This document shows, one piece after another, positions 42,669-50,689 of a stretch of 64,000 nucleotides of DNA. The stretch comes from SUG2458 sp051872335. Lineage in GTDB: Bacteria > Bacillota_I > Bacilli_A > RFN20 > CAG-826. The stretch covers positions 1 to 64,000 of the forward strand of contig JBJEDT010000045.1 in the NCBI GenBank assembly GCA_051872335.1, in the 5' to 3' direction. Positions within the stretch are counted from its first letter, which is position 1; every line of letters starts with the position of its first letter. The notes beneath the pieces were generated by a model that saw nothing but the letters and a program-made list of their open reading frames with translations, made no database searches and had not been told where the DNA came from. The position numbers and the translations under genes were made by a program.

Positions 42669-43019
42669 TTACTCCTTTCTCATATCTGTTGTGGTTATTA
42701 CATTAACACCACTTTTTAAAACATTTTTTATAACTATAGAACCAATTGGTAAATATTTATCAACAGTTACTTCTTTTAACAAATTAAGTAACTCATTGAT
42801 TTTTCTTTTTTCAATTTCTCCATCCGTTCTTACACTAATAACAGGATATTCTTTTATTGTTGTTTTAACTGAAGAACAAACACTTCTTTTTGGTAAAGTA
42901 TATTCATTTCTAGCATACTCTTCACCACGTTTACATTTGTTACCAGTTACAACATTATTAACCTCATCGTACTCTAAGCTACAGCCATTAGGGCAAACGA
43001 TACAAACATATTTACGCAT
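42669..43019 (-). CDS. DUF1667 protein, partner of GlpA/GlpB-like dehydrogenase
   Basis: Small Cys-containing protein of 116 residues: CIVCPNGCSLEYDEVNN and GNKCKRGEEYARNEYTLPKR give four Cys that could bind a metal or iron-sulfur cluster. This is the DUF1667 pattern. In many Firmicutes such a protein is encoded directly after the two flavoproteins found here, and is thought to be the small subunit of an anaerobic glycerol-3-phosphate dehydrogenase-like complex. It lies 3 bases after the GlpB-like gene. Confidence 0.8.
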   Translation of the reverse strand: MRKYVCIVCPNGCSLEYDEVNNVVTGNKCKRGEEYARNEYTLPKRSVCSSVKTTIKEYPVISVRTDGEIEKRKINELLNLLKEVTVDKYLPIGSIVIKNVLKSGVNVITTTDMRKE

Positions 43020-43022
43020 TTA

Positions 43023-44243
43023 TTAATCCTCCAATTTAAATGATAAGTTTTTATCATTCTTAAGTGAAATTAATATTTTTTCCATCTCTGGTGGTTTTAA
43101 AATTTGATATTTTTTCCTTAAAAGAATTTCATCACCTTGGCTAACAACTAATGTTTTATTTCTAAATTCATCTTTACTTCTAAAATAGAAAATCATTTTT
43201 TCGGTATTTGAATTTAAATCAACAACTTGTGGTACAACATATAAAAAATTTTTATCTTCTTCAACTTTAATTAAATTTCTTTCTACATTCAATTTTGCTT
43301 GACCAGCAATCTCACCACTTTCTGAAACATAGTCAGCTAGATCATTAACATGAACTGAATTGCCACATGCATATATCCCATCAACTAAAGTTTGGAAATT
43401 TTGATCTACAATTGGCCCTTTAGTTTTATTAGATAAAGGAACTTCTAAAGATTTTGCTAATTCGTTTTCTGGAATTAAACCAACACTTAATATTAAAGCA
43501 TCACATTTAATTATTCTTTCTGTTCCTTCAACTACATTCATTCTATTATCAACTTCAGCTACTTCTACTTCTTCTAATCGATCTGTACCAAATACACGAG
43601 TAACTGTATGAGATAAATGTAATGGAATATTAAAGTCTTCTAAACATTGAACGATGTTCCTTGTTAATCCACTTGGTGTTGACTTAACTTCATAAACACC
43701 TTCAACATGACCCCCTTCTAAAGTTATTCTTCGAGCCATAATTAGACCAATATCACCAGAGCCTAGAATAACAGCATTCTTTAAAGGCATTTTACCCATA
43801 ACATTAATATAATATTGAGCTTGTCCTGCAGACATTACCCCACAAGGATTAGTTCCATGAATAAAGATTTGTTTACTTGTACGTTCTCTACATCCAGTTG
43901 ATAAAATCAATTTTTGAGTTTTAGCAACTCCGACACCTTCTGTATTAACAAAGGTAACAACGTATTCATAACCTTCTTTTTTTAAAGAAGTAACAAATGT
44001 TAATAAGGAAACTTCTACATTTTTATCTTTAATAGATTCAATCTCTCGATATGCATATTCAGGTCCACTTAATTTTGTTTTAAATCTAGTTACTCCAAAG
44101 CCATCGTGAATACATTGTTTTAAAATACCACCAAGTTTACCTTCTCTTTCAATAAGAAGAACTGAACCATTTTCACTAGCTTTACAAGATGCTGCTAATC
44201 CAGCAGGACCTCCACCTATTACAATTGTGTCATAATATTTCAT
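43023..44243 (-). CDS. NAD(P)/FAD-dependent oxidoreductase, GlpB-like subunit
   Basis: Pyridine nucleotide-disulfide oxidoreductase-fold protein, 406 residues. FAD motif YDTIVIGGGPAGLAASCKAS at the N-terminus, then GKLGGILKQCIHDGFGV. The second nucleotide-binding fold is NAVILGSGDIGLIMARRITL (about residue 158), and the C-terminal FAD segment is VDGIYACGNSVHVNDLADYV. The conserved GCRERTSKQIFIHGTNPCGV is typical of the flavoprotein that accompanies GlpA-like proteins and DUF1667 in Firmicutes. It lies 1 base after the GlpA-like gene. A role in re-oxidising the dehydrogenase with NAD(P) is likely but inferred. Confidence 0.82.
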   Translation of the reverse strand: MKYYDTIVIGGGPAGLAASCKASENGSVLLIEREGKLGGILKQCIHDGFGVTRFKTKLSGPEYAYREIESIKDKNVEVSLLTFVTSLKKEGYEYVVTFVNTEGVGVAKTQKLILSTGCRERTSKQIFIHGTNPCGVMSAGQAQYYINVMGKMPLKNAVILGSGDIGLIMARRITLEGGHVEGVYEVKSTPSGLTRNIVQCLEDFNIPLHLSHTVTRVFGTDRLEEVEVAEVDNRMNVVEGTERIIKCDALILSVGLIPENELAKSLEVPLSNKTKGPIVDQNFQTLVDGIYACGNSVHVNDLADYVSESGEIAGQAKLNVERNLIKVEEDKNFLYVVPQVVDLNSNTEKMIFYFRSKDEFRNKTLVVSQGDEILLRKKYQILKPPEMEKILISLKNDKNLSFKLED

Positions 44244-44244
44244 T

Positions 44245-45951
44245 TTAATTGCCCTCCTTTATATCACTAAAAAGGACATTGCCATTACCTTTTTTATTTA
44301 CTTTTTCAAGATTAATATTTAATTCTTGAGCTAAAATTTTATGTACTAATGGTTGACAGAATACACCTTGACATCTTCCCATACCTGCACGGCATCTTCT
44401 TTTGATACCATCAATTGTTGTTGGAACAATTGGAGAATGGATTACATCAAGGATTTCACCTTCACTAATTTCTTCACATCTGCAAATAATTCTTCCATAT
44501 TTAGGATTTGATTTAATCAATTGATCACGCTCTTCTAAACTTAACTTACGTGTATTGATATAACCTTTTCTAATTGGGTTAAATTTTTTATTCAATGAAG
44601 GTTCTAAAATTGAAGTAACGATATTACAAATTTCTTCAGCAATTGCAGGTGCTGCTGTTAATCCAGGAGATTGAATACCAGCTGCATGAACAATATTTTT
44701 TGTCCACTTTCCTTGCTCTACAATAAAGTCTTCTTCAAAGGTAGGAGCTCTTACACCAGAAAAATAAGTAATAATATCAGATTTATTTAAATTATTTATT
44801 GTATTTTTGTGTTTATTAATTATATTATTAATTGATTCTTTTGTTGTTGAGAAGTCTTCTTTATCTAAAATCTCGATGGCATCAGGACCTATCAAAGAAT
44901 TGTTGTCAACGGTTGGAATAATGCCTCCACCTTTCGTATGAGTTTTCTTTTGTTCTAAAGGAGAAGAGAACACATTGATTGAACTTCTTGAAAGTGAGGA
45001 GAACGCTGATTTATCCATTATGATATCAGTGCCTTTACGTGGATGAATGGAGAAATATTCATCTTCGGCCATGCTTGCTATAGTATCTGCAAATACTCCA
45101 GCAGCATTGACAACAATCTTTGGTATAATAACGCCTCTATTGGTATAAACTTTCTTAATTATGTTATCTTTGACTTCCATGTCATTTACTATAGTATTTA
45201 AACTTACCTGAGCACCATTCATAACAGCTGACTCAGCCAAAGCAATTGTAAAGTTATAAGGACAAATTGTACCTGAATCAGCAAAATGAATTCCACCGCA
45301 AATTTCTTTACTTAAATTAGGCTCAATTTTTAATAATTCTTTTCTTGGAAGAACTTTACAGCCTTTTAAATGATTTTGCTTAGCTTTTATAGGTATATAT
45401 AATTTAGCTAAGTTGAATAAGGAACGTTTTTTAAAGCATACTGTTTGTCCACTCTTAACGTATTCAATTCCAATTTCTTCGCAAAGTTCAGGAAGAATTT
45501 CTTTTGCTCTATTTAAGTATTTGAGCTTGTTGCTATTTTTCTTTAAATCGATACCAGCATGGATACAGCCATCATTTCGACTAGATGCTTGTAAAGCAAC
45601 ATCTTCTTCCTTTTCCACAAGTAAAACTTTTAAATTGTATTTACTTAGTTCTCGAATAATTGCACAACCTACAACTCCTCCACCGATAACAAGAACATCA
45701 ACTTTCTTGTTATTTAAAGTTTCATCTTTAAATTGAGGGCCATGAATAACTTTAGGAACATAATCTATAATCTTTATCTTATTAACAACATGTTCAAACA
45801 TTTTAGCTTTTTCAATACTTTTAATAATTGTTAAAACTTCTTGGTAGTCTCTTGTTTCACCATATAAAAATAGAATATTATCTTTTATCTCGAAGGTAAT
45901 TTTGAAAGATGCTTGATTTAAAATTTTGCTTAACTTAGCTTCTTCACCCAT
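44245..45951 (-). CDS. GlpA-like FAD-dependent glycerol-3-phosphate dehydrogenase
   Basis: FAD-dependent dehydrogenase of the DAO fold with a C-terminal BFD-like 2Fe-2S domain. The start is taken at the ATG at 45951, behind AGAGGTGG; an in-frame GTG at 45960 belongs to the ribosome site. That gives 568 residues. After about 75 residues of unassigned sequence comes VDVLVIGGGVVGCAIIRELS and NDGCIHAGIDLKKNSNKLKY. The C-terminal segment includes IICRCEEISEGEILDVIHS and CRAGMGRCQGVFC, four Cys that bind the cluster as in GlpA. Substrate glycerol-3-phosphate is inferred from family and operon. The extra N-terminal 75 residues are unusual. Confidence 0.82.
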   Translation of the reverse strand: MGEEAKLSKILNQASFKITFEIKDNILFLYGETRDYQEVLTIIKSIEKAKMFEHVVNKIKIIDYVPKVIHGPQFKDETLNNKKVDVLVIGGGVVGCAIIRELSKYNLKVLLVEKEEDVALQASSRNDGCIHAGIDLKKNSNKLKYLNRAKEILPELCEEIGIEYVKSGQTVCFKKRSLFNLAKLYIPIKAKQNHLKGCKVLPRKELLKIEPNLSKEICGGIHFADSGTICPYNFTIALAESAVMNGAQVSLNTIVNDMEVKDNIIKKVYTNRGVIIPKIVVNAAGVFADTIASMAEDEYFSIHPRKGTDIIMDKSAFSSLSRSSINVFSSPLEQKKTHTKGGGIIPTVDNNSLIGPDAIEILDKEDFSTTKESINNIINKHKNTINNLNKSDIITYFSGVRAPTFEEDFIVEQGKWTKNIVHAAGIQSPGLTAAPAIAEEICNIVTSILEPSLNKKFNPIRKGYINTRKLSLEERDQLIKSNPKYGRIICRCEEISEGEILDVIHSPIVPTTIDGIKRRCRAGMGRCQGVFCQPLVHKILAQELNINLEKVNKKGNGNVLFSDIKEGN

Positions 45952-45953
45952 AC

Positions 45954-46499
45954 TTACCACCTCTTAGCTATTTCATTAACTATATTCTTCGTGACATTTT
46001 CATCAGGATTTAATACTTCCTTAACAGTTAAACCATCAATAATAATCAATAATAAATAAGAAAATTGTTCGGCATCTTTACAGTCTTTAAATACTCGATT
46101 AATACCTTCTTCTAATTTTTTACGCCAACTATCATAAAGTTTTAAATATTGTTCTTTCAAATTAGGCTTTAATGAAGCACACTCATTGATTAGATAGATA
46201 TGCATTTTTGCTTTGTTAAACAACTTAGTACCTTTATAAAAAATAACTTCTAAGAATCTTTCTTTAGTAATAAGTTCTCCCTTATACCTTTCTAACCAAT
46301 CATCGTAGTCATAAGCAAGTTCACTAAAATGTTTTTCCATGATGTCTAAAATAATGTCATCTTTGCTTTGATAATAATAAAAGATAGTTCCTTTAGAAAT
46401 GTTTAATTCGTCAGCAATATCTTTTATGGAAAAAGAATTGACATTATTTTTGGCAATAAGTGTTTCCACACACTCCAAAATTTTTTCTTTCGTATTCAT
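45954..46499 (-). CDS. TetR/AcrR family transcriptional regulator
   Basis: Probable repressor of the downstream operon, 181 residues from the ATG at 46499 (ribosome site GAGAGGTGA; an in-frame GTG at 46508 lies inside it). The N-terminal DNA-binding domain shows ILECVETLIAKNNVNSFSIK and DIADELNISKGTIFYYYQSK, the TetR helix-turn-helix. The C-terminal domain is helical with no family I can name, and should bind a ligand, perhaps a lipid or acyl compound given the neighbours. It is the first gene of its own operon and the operator lies between its promoter and start. Confidence 0.92.
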   Translation of the reverse strand: MNTKEKILECVETLIAKNNVNSFSIKDIADELNISKGTIFYYYQSKDDIILDIMEKHFSELAYDYDDWLERYKGELITKERFLEVIFYKGTKLFNKAKMHIYLINECASLKPNLKEQYLKLYDSWRKKLEEGINRVFKDCKDAEQFSYLLLIIIDGLTVKEVLNPDENVTKNIVNEIAKRW

Positions 46500-46512
46500 T
46501 AGGGTCACCTCT

Positions 46513-46530
46513 CGGTCGGACGGTCGTCCA
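46513..46530. promoter_or_regulatory. TetR-type operator
   Basis: The segment ggacggtcgtcc (46518-46529) is a near-perfect palindrome with the extended form cggtcggacggtcgtcca, containing two GGTCG units 8 bases apart. Such GACCGTCC/GGTCGG motifs are typical of TetR-family operators. It is strikingly GC-rich in AT-rich surroundings and lies 13 to 30 bases past the -10 element, between promoter and ribosome site, so a bound repressor would block the TetR operon. Confidence 0.8.
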
Positions 46531-46542
46531 ATTTCTAACTTT

Positions 46543-46571
46543 AATATATCATAGATATTTATTTAAAACAA
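46543..46571 (-). promoter_or_regulatory. Promoter of the TetR-glp operon
   Basis: Minus-strand TTGTTT (46566-46571) and TATATT (46543-46548) with a 17-base spacer, directly upstream of the operator. It would transcribe TetR, the GlpA- and GlpB-like genes, DUF1667, the AGPS-like gene and the lipid kinase, all closely spaced down to 39991. Confidence 0.65.
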
Positions 46572-46695
46572 CCTTTTCTAAAATTATCACTAATAATTAT
46601 AAGAAATATTTACATTATTAAAAATACTGTTACTACATATATACAAATTAATGCATAATATCAATTAATTATAATTTTCATAAAAAACAATATAA

Positions 46696-48888
46696 TTATT
46701 TCATCATTGAGACAATATTTGATTTTTTAAATTTAGAATAAATAAAAGTAAACACAATTAAAATAATTAAAAAAATTGCAGGAAGTAATAAAAAGCTCAA
46801 ACAATTAAATGTAATTGCAGAAATCTCAAAATATAAAAAATAATGAACACAAATTATAGAATTAAACAAATTGATTAAACATATAGACATTAATATTGAT
46901 ATTATAAAACTTACAGAAATGATAAATAAATAATGTGATAGTTCAATAAAAGAAAGAGCTTTTATATTTACTCCAAGGCATAATAATGTCCCAATTTGTT
47001 TTTTATAATTTGTATTTAAATCAACCACACTTTTAATTAACGATAATATAAATATTAATATAAAAATTAAACTTAAATATAAACTTAATACCTTAATTTT
47101 TGAACATACATTAATTACTGAATAATATGAATTCGAATATAGAGATTCTACCTTCCATCCCATATCAATAATTCTTTTTATATTATTTATTGAAGCATCA
47201 ACTTTAAATAATTTTGTGGAGAAATTATTATTATATTCTTCTATCAAAAGATTAAAAGAATCCTGATTAACCATCACATCAAAGTTGTTGGAATTAAAAA
47301 CACCTACTATTTTTAAATTTTCAAAAGCGTTGTATGGAGTAAAAATATGAGTGAGTTCTCCATTTCTATAATTATTAAAATCGAATGATATTTCTCTATT
47401 TAAAATATTTTTATCACTTAAATTTGAATAAATTCTTCTACTTATTAATATCTCATTCTTATAAATTGGTAATGTTCCTTTATATAAAGAAATATCCTCT
47501 TCATTTACTATTGGTTTAATATCCCAATTTAAATAAATTGATTCACCCGAAAAATCAGAAACATTTGTATCACTGACTGGTTCAATAAAATTAATAGTAT
47601 CAATAGTATCACTCATAAATTTAGTTGAATCAAAAACATAAACCAAATTTACAATACTTTTAAAAGTTCTATCCAAATTTAAATCATTATTTTTATAATC
47701 TTCATATGAAAATTTACAGACGTACACTCCTACAATTTCTAGATTGTAACCGTTAAAAGAATATACATTTTTTTCCTCGTTTTCTTTATAAAAATAAGAA
47801 GATACCAGAATTTGATTGTTAGATGCTGGATATGTACCACTTATTATATCAATATCTAACATATTAGAGTAATCTTCATAATAAAGAATATCGTTACCTG
47901 ATTTAGATCTTTTCCCTTTTATTCTTGTCACATTTTGAAATATGGTTTCTATTTCACCAAAATCATTACCATACAAATGATTCTTATCATTTTTAAGTCC
48001 TACCATTTGTTCTTCATTAAAATTAATAATATTCCATATAAAGTTTGTTTCATTAAAAGAAGCTAAAGAAATTGAAAAAATCATTAGTAAAAAAATAATT
48101 GCGCTTGATATTATATTTAGGAAATTATTTTTGAAGGAGCTTTTTAAAACTTTTCTATTTATTAAATTTGCCCATTTTACTGTAGAAAATTTTTCTTTGT
48201 TTTCTATTCTTCCTCTAATCAAAACATCGTTCTTCTTAACGACTACAGATTCTTCACTTAAGACACCATTATACATTACATAATGCTTATATTTATAATT
48301 AGTAAAAATATCAATATCATGGGTAACTATAATAACAGGAATATTTTTAGATATTTTGTATAAACATTTAACAATTATTTCTACATTTCTATAATCTAAA
48401 TTACCCGTTGGTTCATCACATAAAAATACCTTTGGGGATTTCATTATAGCCCTTACAATACAAAGTCTTTGCTTTTCTCCGGTTGATAAAAATTTCACTT
48501 TTGTGGTCATTAAAGAAGATAAACCGAATTCATTAAGTAATAAATACATATTCTCATCTGTTAAAGATTCTTTTTTAAATATAATAAGATTTTCTAATAA
48601 TGTTAATTCTTCGAATAATTTAAAATCCTGAAAAATATAACCTATTTCATTAAAGCGAACATCATTTAATTCTTCCTTATTTAGTAATGAAATATCTTCT
48701 CCATTAAAAAAATATTCGCCACTATCAAAATCATCCACTAATCCAATCACGTTAAGTAAGGTAGTTTTACCACAACCATTAGGACCACTAATTATATAAA
48801 GTCCTTTCTTTCCAATAGAAAAATTTATATTGCTAATACCTAAAGTAGTGTTTTCATAATGCTTTGTTAACTTTTTAATTTCAATCAT
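46696..48888 (-). CDS. ABC transporter fusion: ATPase plus FtsX/MacB-type permease (A)
   Basis: Single-chain ABC exporter half, 730 residues from the ATG at 48888, chosen because AGGTGA precedes it (an in-frame ATG at 48912 has no site). The ATPase (about 1-215) is of the LolD/MacB type: Walker A GPNGCGKTT at 35-43, Q-loop IFQDFKLFEELTLLENL, signature LSTGEKQR (a Thr in place of the first Gly of LSGGQ), Walker B VFLCDEPTGNLD, His switch VIIVTHD. The membrane part has four segments in the FtsX layout: one at about 257-280, a large outer domain of about 300 residues, then three near the C-terminus (around VLSLYLSLIFILIFIL, LFIISVSFIISILMSICLIN and LLPAIFLIILIVFTFIYS). It probably pairs with the next protein upstream. 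Substrate unknown. Confidence 0.85.
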   Translation of the reverse strand: MIEIKKLTKHYENTTLGISNINFSIGKKGLYIISGPNGCGKTTLLNVIGLVDDFDSGEYFFNGEDISLLNKEELNDVRFNEIGYIFQDFKLFEELTLLENLIIFKKESLTDENMYLLLNEFGLSSLMTTKVKFLSTGEKQRLCIVRAIMKSPKVFLCDEPTGNLDYRNVEIIVKCLYKISKNIPVIIVTHDIDIFTNYKYKHYVMYNGVLSEESVVVKKNDVLIRGRIENKEKFSTVKWANLINRKVLKSSFKNNFLNIISSAIIFLLMIFSISLASFNETNFIWNIINFNEEQMVGLKNDKNHLYGNDFGEIETIFQNVTRIKGKRSKSGNDILYYEDYSNMLDIDIISGTYPASNNQILVSSYFYKENEEKNVYSFNGYNLEIVGVYVCKFSYEDYKNNDLNLDRTFKSIVNLVYVFDSTKFMSDTIDTINFIEPVSDTNVSDFSGESIYLNWDIKPIVNEEDISLYKGTLPIYKNEILISRRIYSNLSDKNILNREISFDFNNYRNGELTHIFTPYNAFENLKIVGVFNSNNFDVMVNQDSFNLLIEEYNNNFSTKLFKVDASINNIKRIIDMGWKVESLYSNSYYSVINVCSKIKVLSLYLSLIFILIFILSLIKSVVDLNTNYKKQIGTLLCLGVNIKALSFIELSHYLFIISVSFIISILMSICLINLFNSIICVHYFLYFEISAITFNCLSFLLLPAIFLIILIVFTFIYSKFKKSNIVSMMK

Positions 48889-48896
48889 TGTATCAC

Positions 48897-50675
48897 CTAC
48901 TTTTTTATCCATTTTATTATTTTAGTTCCTTTTAATTCTCTTAAATTTATTAGTAAATAAACATAGACTAATAAAAAGTAAAATAGAATTAAAATTAATG
49001 TTAAATAGGAACTATTGTATATAAATGGTGAACCAATAAATAAATCATTTATGAAATTTAAAAAAAAGTATGATAAAACAAAAGAACAAACATAACCTAA
49101 AAGAAAATTAAAAAGATTAGGCAAAAAAAGATTGAACATAAGTTTATTGTTTTTTATATCTTTAATTCTAAGCATTCCTAAATTACTTCTGTTATTTTGA
49201 AATAAATTTTGATAATCAAAATAAAATAAGCTCAACTGTACAAACACAATAACCAAATTAAAAATATGAAAATATATTTTCATTGAATTTGTAATTTTCT
49301 TAACATTTAAGATATTTTCACTATTATATGTAGATACTTTACAAGAAACTTTAGATAATTTATTAAGTTTTTTTATAGAAAGATCGATGAGTATTCCATC
49401 AAAATTATTGTTATCTATTAAATTATTGTTTTTATCATTCATAACAATAATATTGTTATAATTTTGATTAAAATAATTTTGTAAATATGGATCGGATAAA
49501 CTAGTATAACTATCATAATATCTAACAATTTTATATGAATTTTCACCAATCAATATATTACTAGTATTATACTCTTGAATTTTGTTATATAGATAATCTG
49601 AGACTCCAATTTCATTATTGTTTAATTTAACATTAGTATCATAGGATGATTTAGATAAAAGCTTACAATATATATTTTGAGATTTATAACCATTAGTATA
49701 ATTGGCATTAATATAAATATATGGTTTTAATTGCAAATCATCATATTGAAGAATGTCACTTATATCATCATTTCTTACAACTTCAACATTGGTTAATTCA
49801 TTGTTACGTTTTGCGTCTTTGTAAATTGCAATATTACTATTAAAAGAAATAAACGAAAATGAAACATTTAATAAAATGAAAAAGAGTATGTTGACAATAC
49901 AAAACAAAAACTTATTAATTTTATTCTTTCCAAAAATAATCTTATTTAATGCAAATAGATTTATTTTTTTAGGCACTAAAATTTTTTCTTTATTATTTAC
50001 TTCTTTATATGGAATACTTTTATAATTCAAACATTTAATATGCCCATTTTTTAGTTCATATACATTATCAGATTCCTTAATTTTATTTAAATCATGAGTA
50101 ACTACAATTACTATTTTTTCTTTTGCTTCTTCTCTTAACAAATTAAAAATTATTGTGGAAGATTCTTCATCTAAATTAGATGTTGGTTCATCAGCAATTA
50201 GAATAGGGGCTTTTGATAAAAGTGCCTTACATAAAGCAATTTTTTCCTTTTGTCCACCAGATAATGTACAACACTTTTTATTTAGAAAATTTATTAAACC
50301 GAGTTTATTAAGCAAATTGTTTTTCTTTATTTCATCATTAATTACTTCACCGAAAGATAAATATTCATCAACCGTCAATTCTTCATAAATTAGAAAATCT
50401 TGTACAACCAAAGAAAACATATTTTGCCTTAAGTTTTCTTTAGCTTTATCATTTAATGTGTTTATATCTATTCCATTAAATATATAATTACCAGAATCAT
50501 ATGTGTCTAAAAGAGATATAATATTTATTAATGTGGATTTACCAGCTCCACTTGGTCCAATAAATACATTGAAACTATTTGAACAAATATTTATATTAAT
50601 ATTTTCAACTCCATAAACATTCGATTGGTATTTATAATAAACTTTATTTATATTATGCAATTCTATCGATATCAC
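48897..50675 (-). CDS. ABC transporter fusion: ATPase plus FtsX/MacB-type permease (B)
   Basis: Second ABC half with the same layout, 592 residues, start GTG at 50675 behind GGGGGAG. ATPase (about 1-210): Walker A GPSGAGKST at 40-48, Q-loop VVQDFLIYEELTVDEYLSFG, canonical LSGGQKEK, Walker B ILIADEPTSNLDEES, His switch VIVVTHD. The membrane part has a segment at about 255-278, an outer domain of some 180 residues, then three segments at the C-terminus. Together with protein A it would form a heterodimeric MacB-like exporter or mechanotransmission machine. The gene is very AT-rich, full of Asn, Ile, Lys and Tyr codons, more so than the neighbouring housekeeping genes, suggesting a different origin. 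Confidence 0.85.
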   Translation of the reverse strand: MISIELHNINKVYYKYQSNVYGVENININICSNSFNVFIGPSGAGKSTLINIISLLDTYDSGNYIFNGIDINTLNDKAKENLRQNMFSLVVQDFLIYEELTVDEYLSFGEVINDEIKKNNLLNKLGLINFLNKKCCTLSGGQKEKIALCKALLSKAPILIADEPTSNLDEESSTIIFNLLREEAKEKIVIVVTHDLNKIKESDNVYELKNGHIKCLNYKSIPYKEVNNKEKILVPKKINLFALNKIIFGKNKINKFLFCIVNILFFILLNVSFSFISFNSNIAIYKDAKRNNELTNVEVVRNDDISDILQYDDLQLKPYIYINANYTNGYKSQNIYCKLLSKSSYDTNVKLNNNEIGVSDYLYNKIQEYNTSNILIGENSYKIVRYYDSYTSLSDPYLQNYFNQNYNNIIVMNDKNNNLIDNNNFDGILIDLSIKKLNKLSKVSCKVSTYNSENILNVKKITNSMKIYFHIFNLVIVFVQLSLFYFDYQNLFQNNRSNLGMLRIKDIKNNKLMFNLFLPNLFNFLLGYVCSFVLSYFFLNFINDLFIGSPFIYNSSYLTLILILFYFLLVYVYLLINLRELKGTKIIKWIKK

Positions 50676-50689
50676 GATAAAATCTCCCC

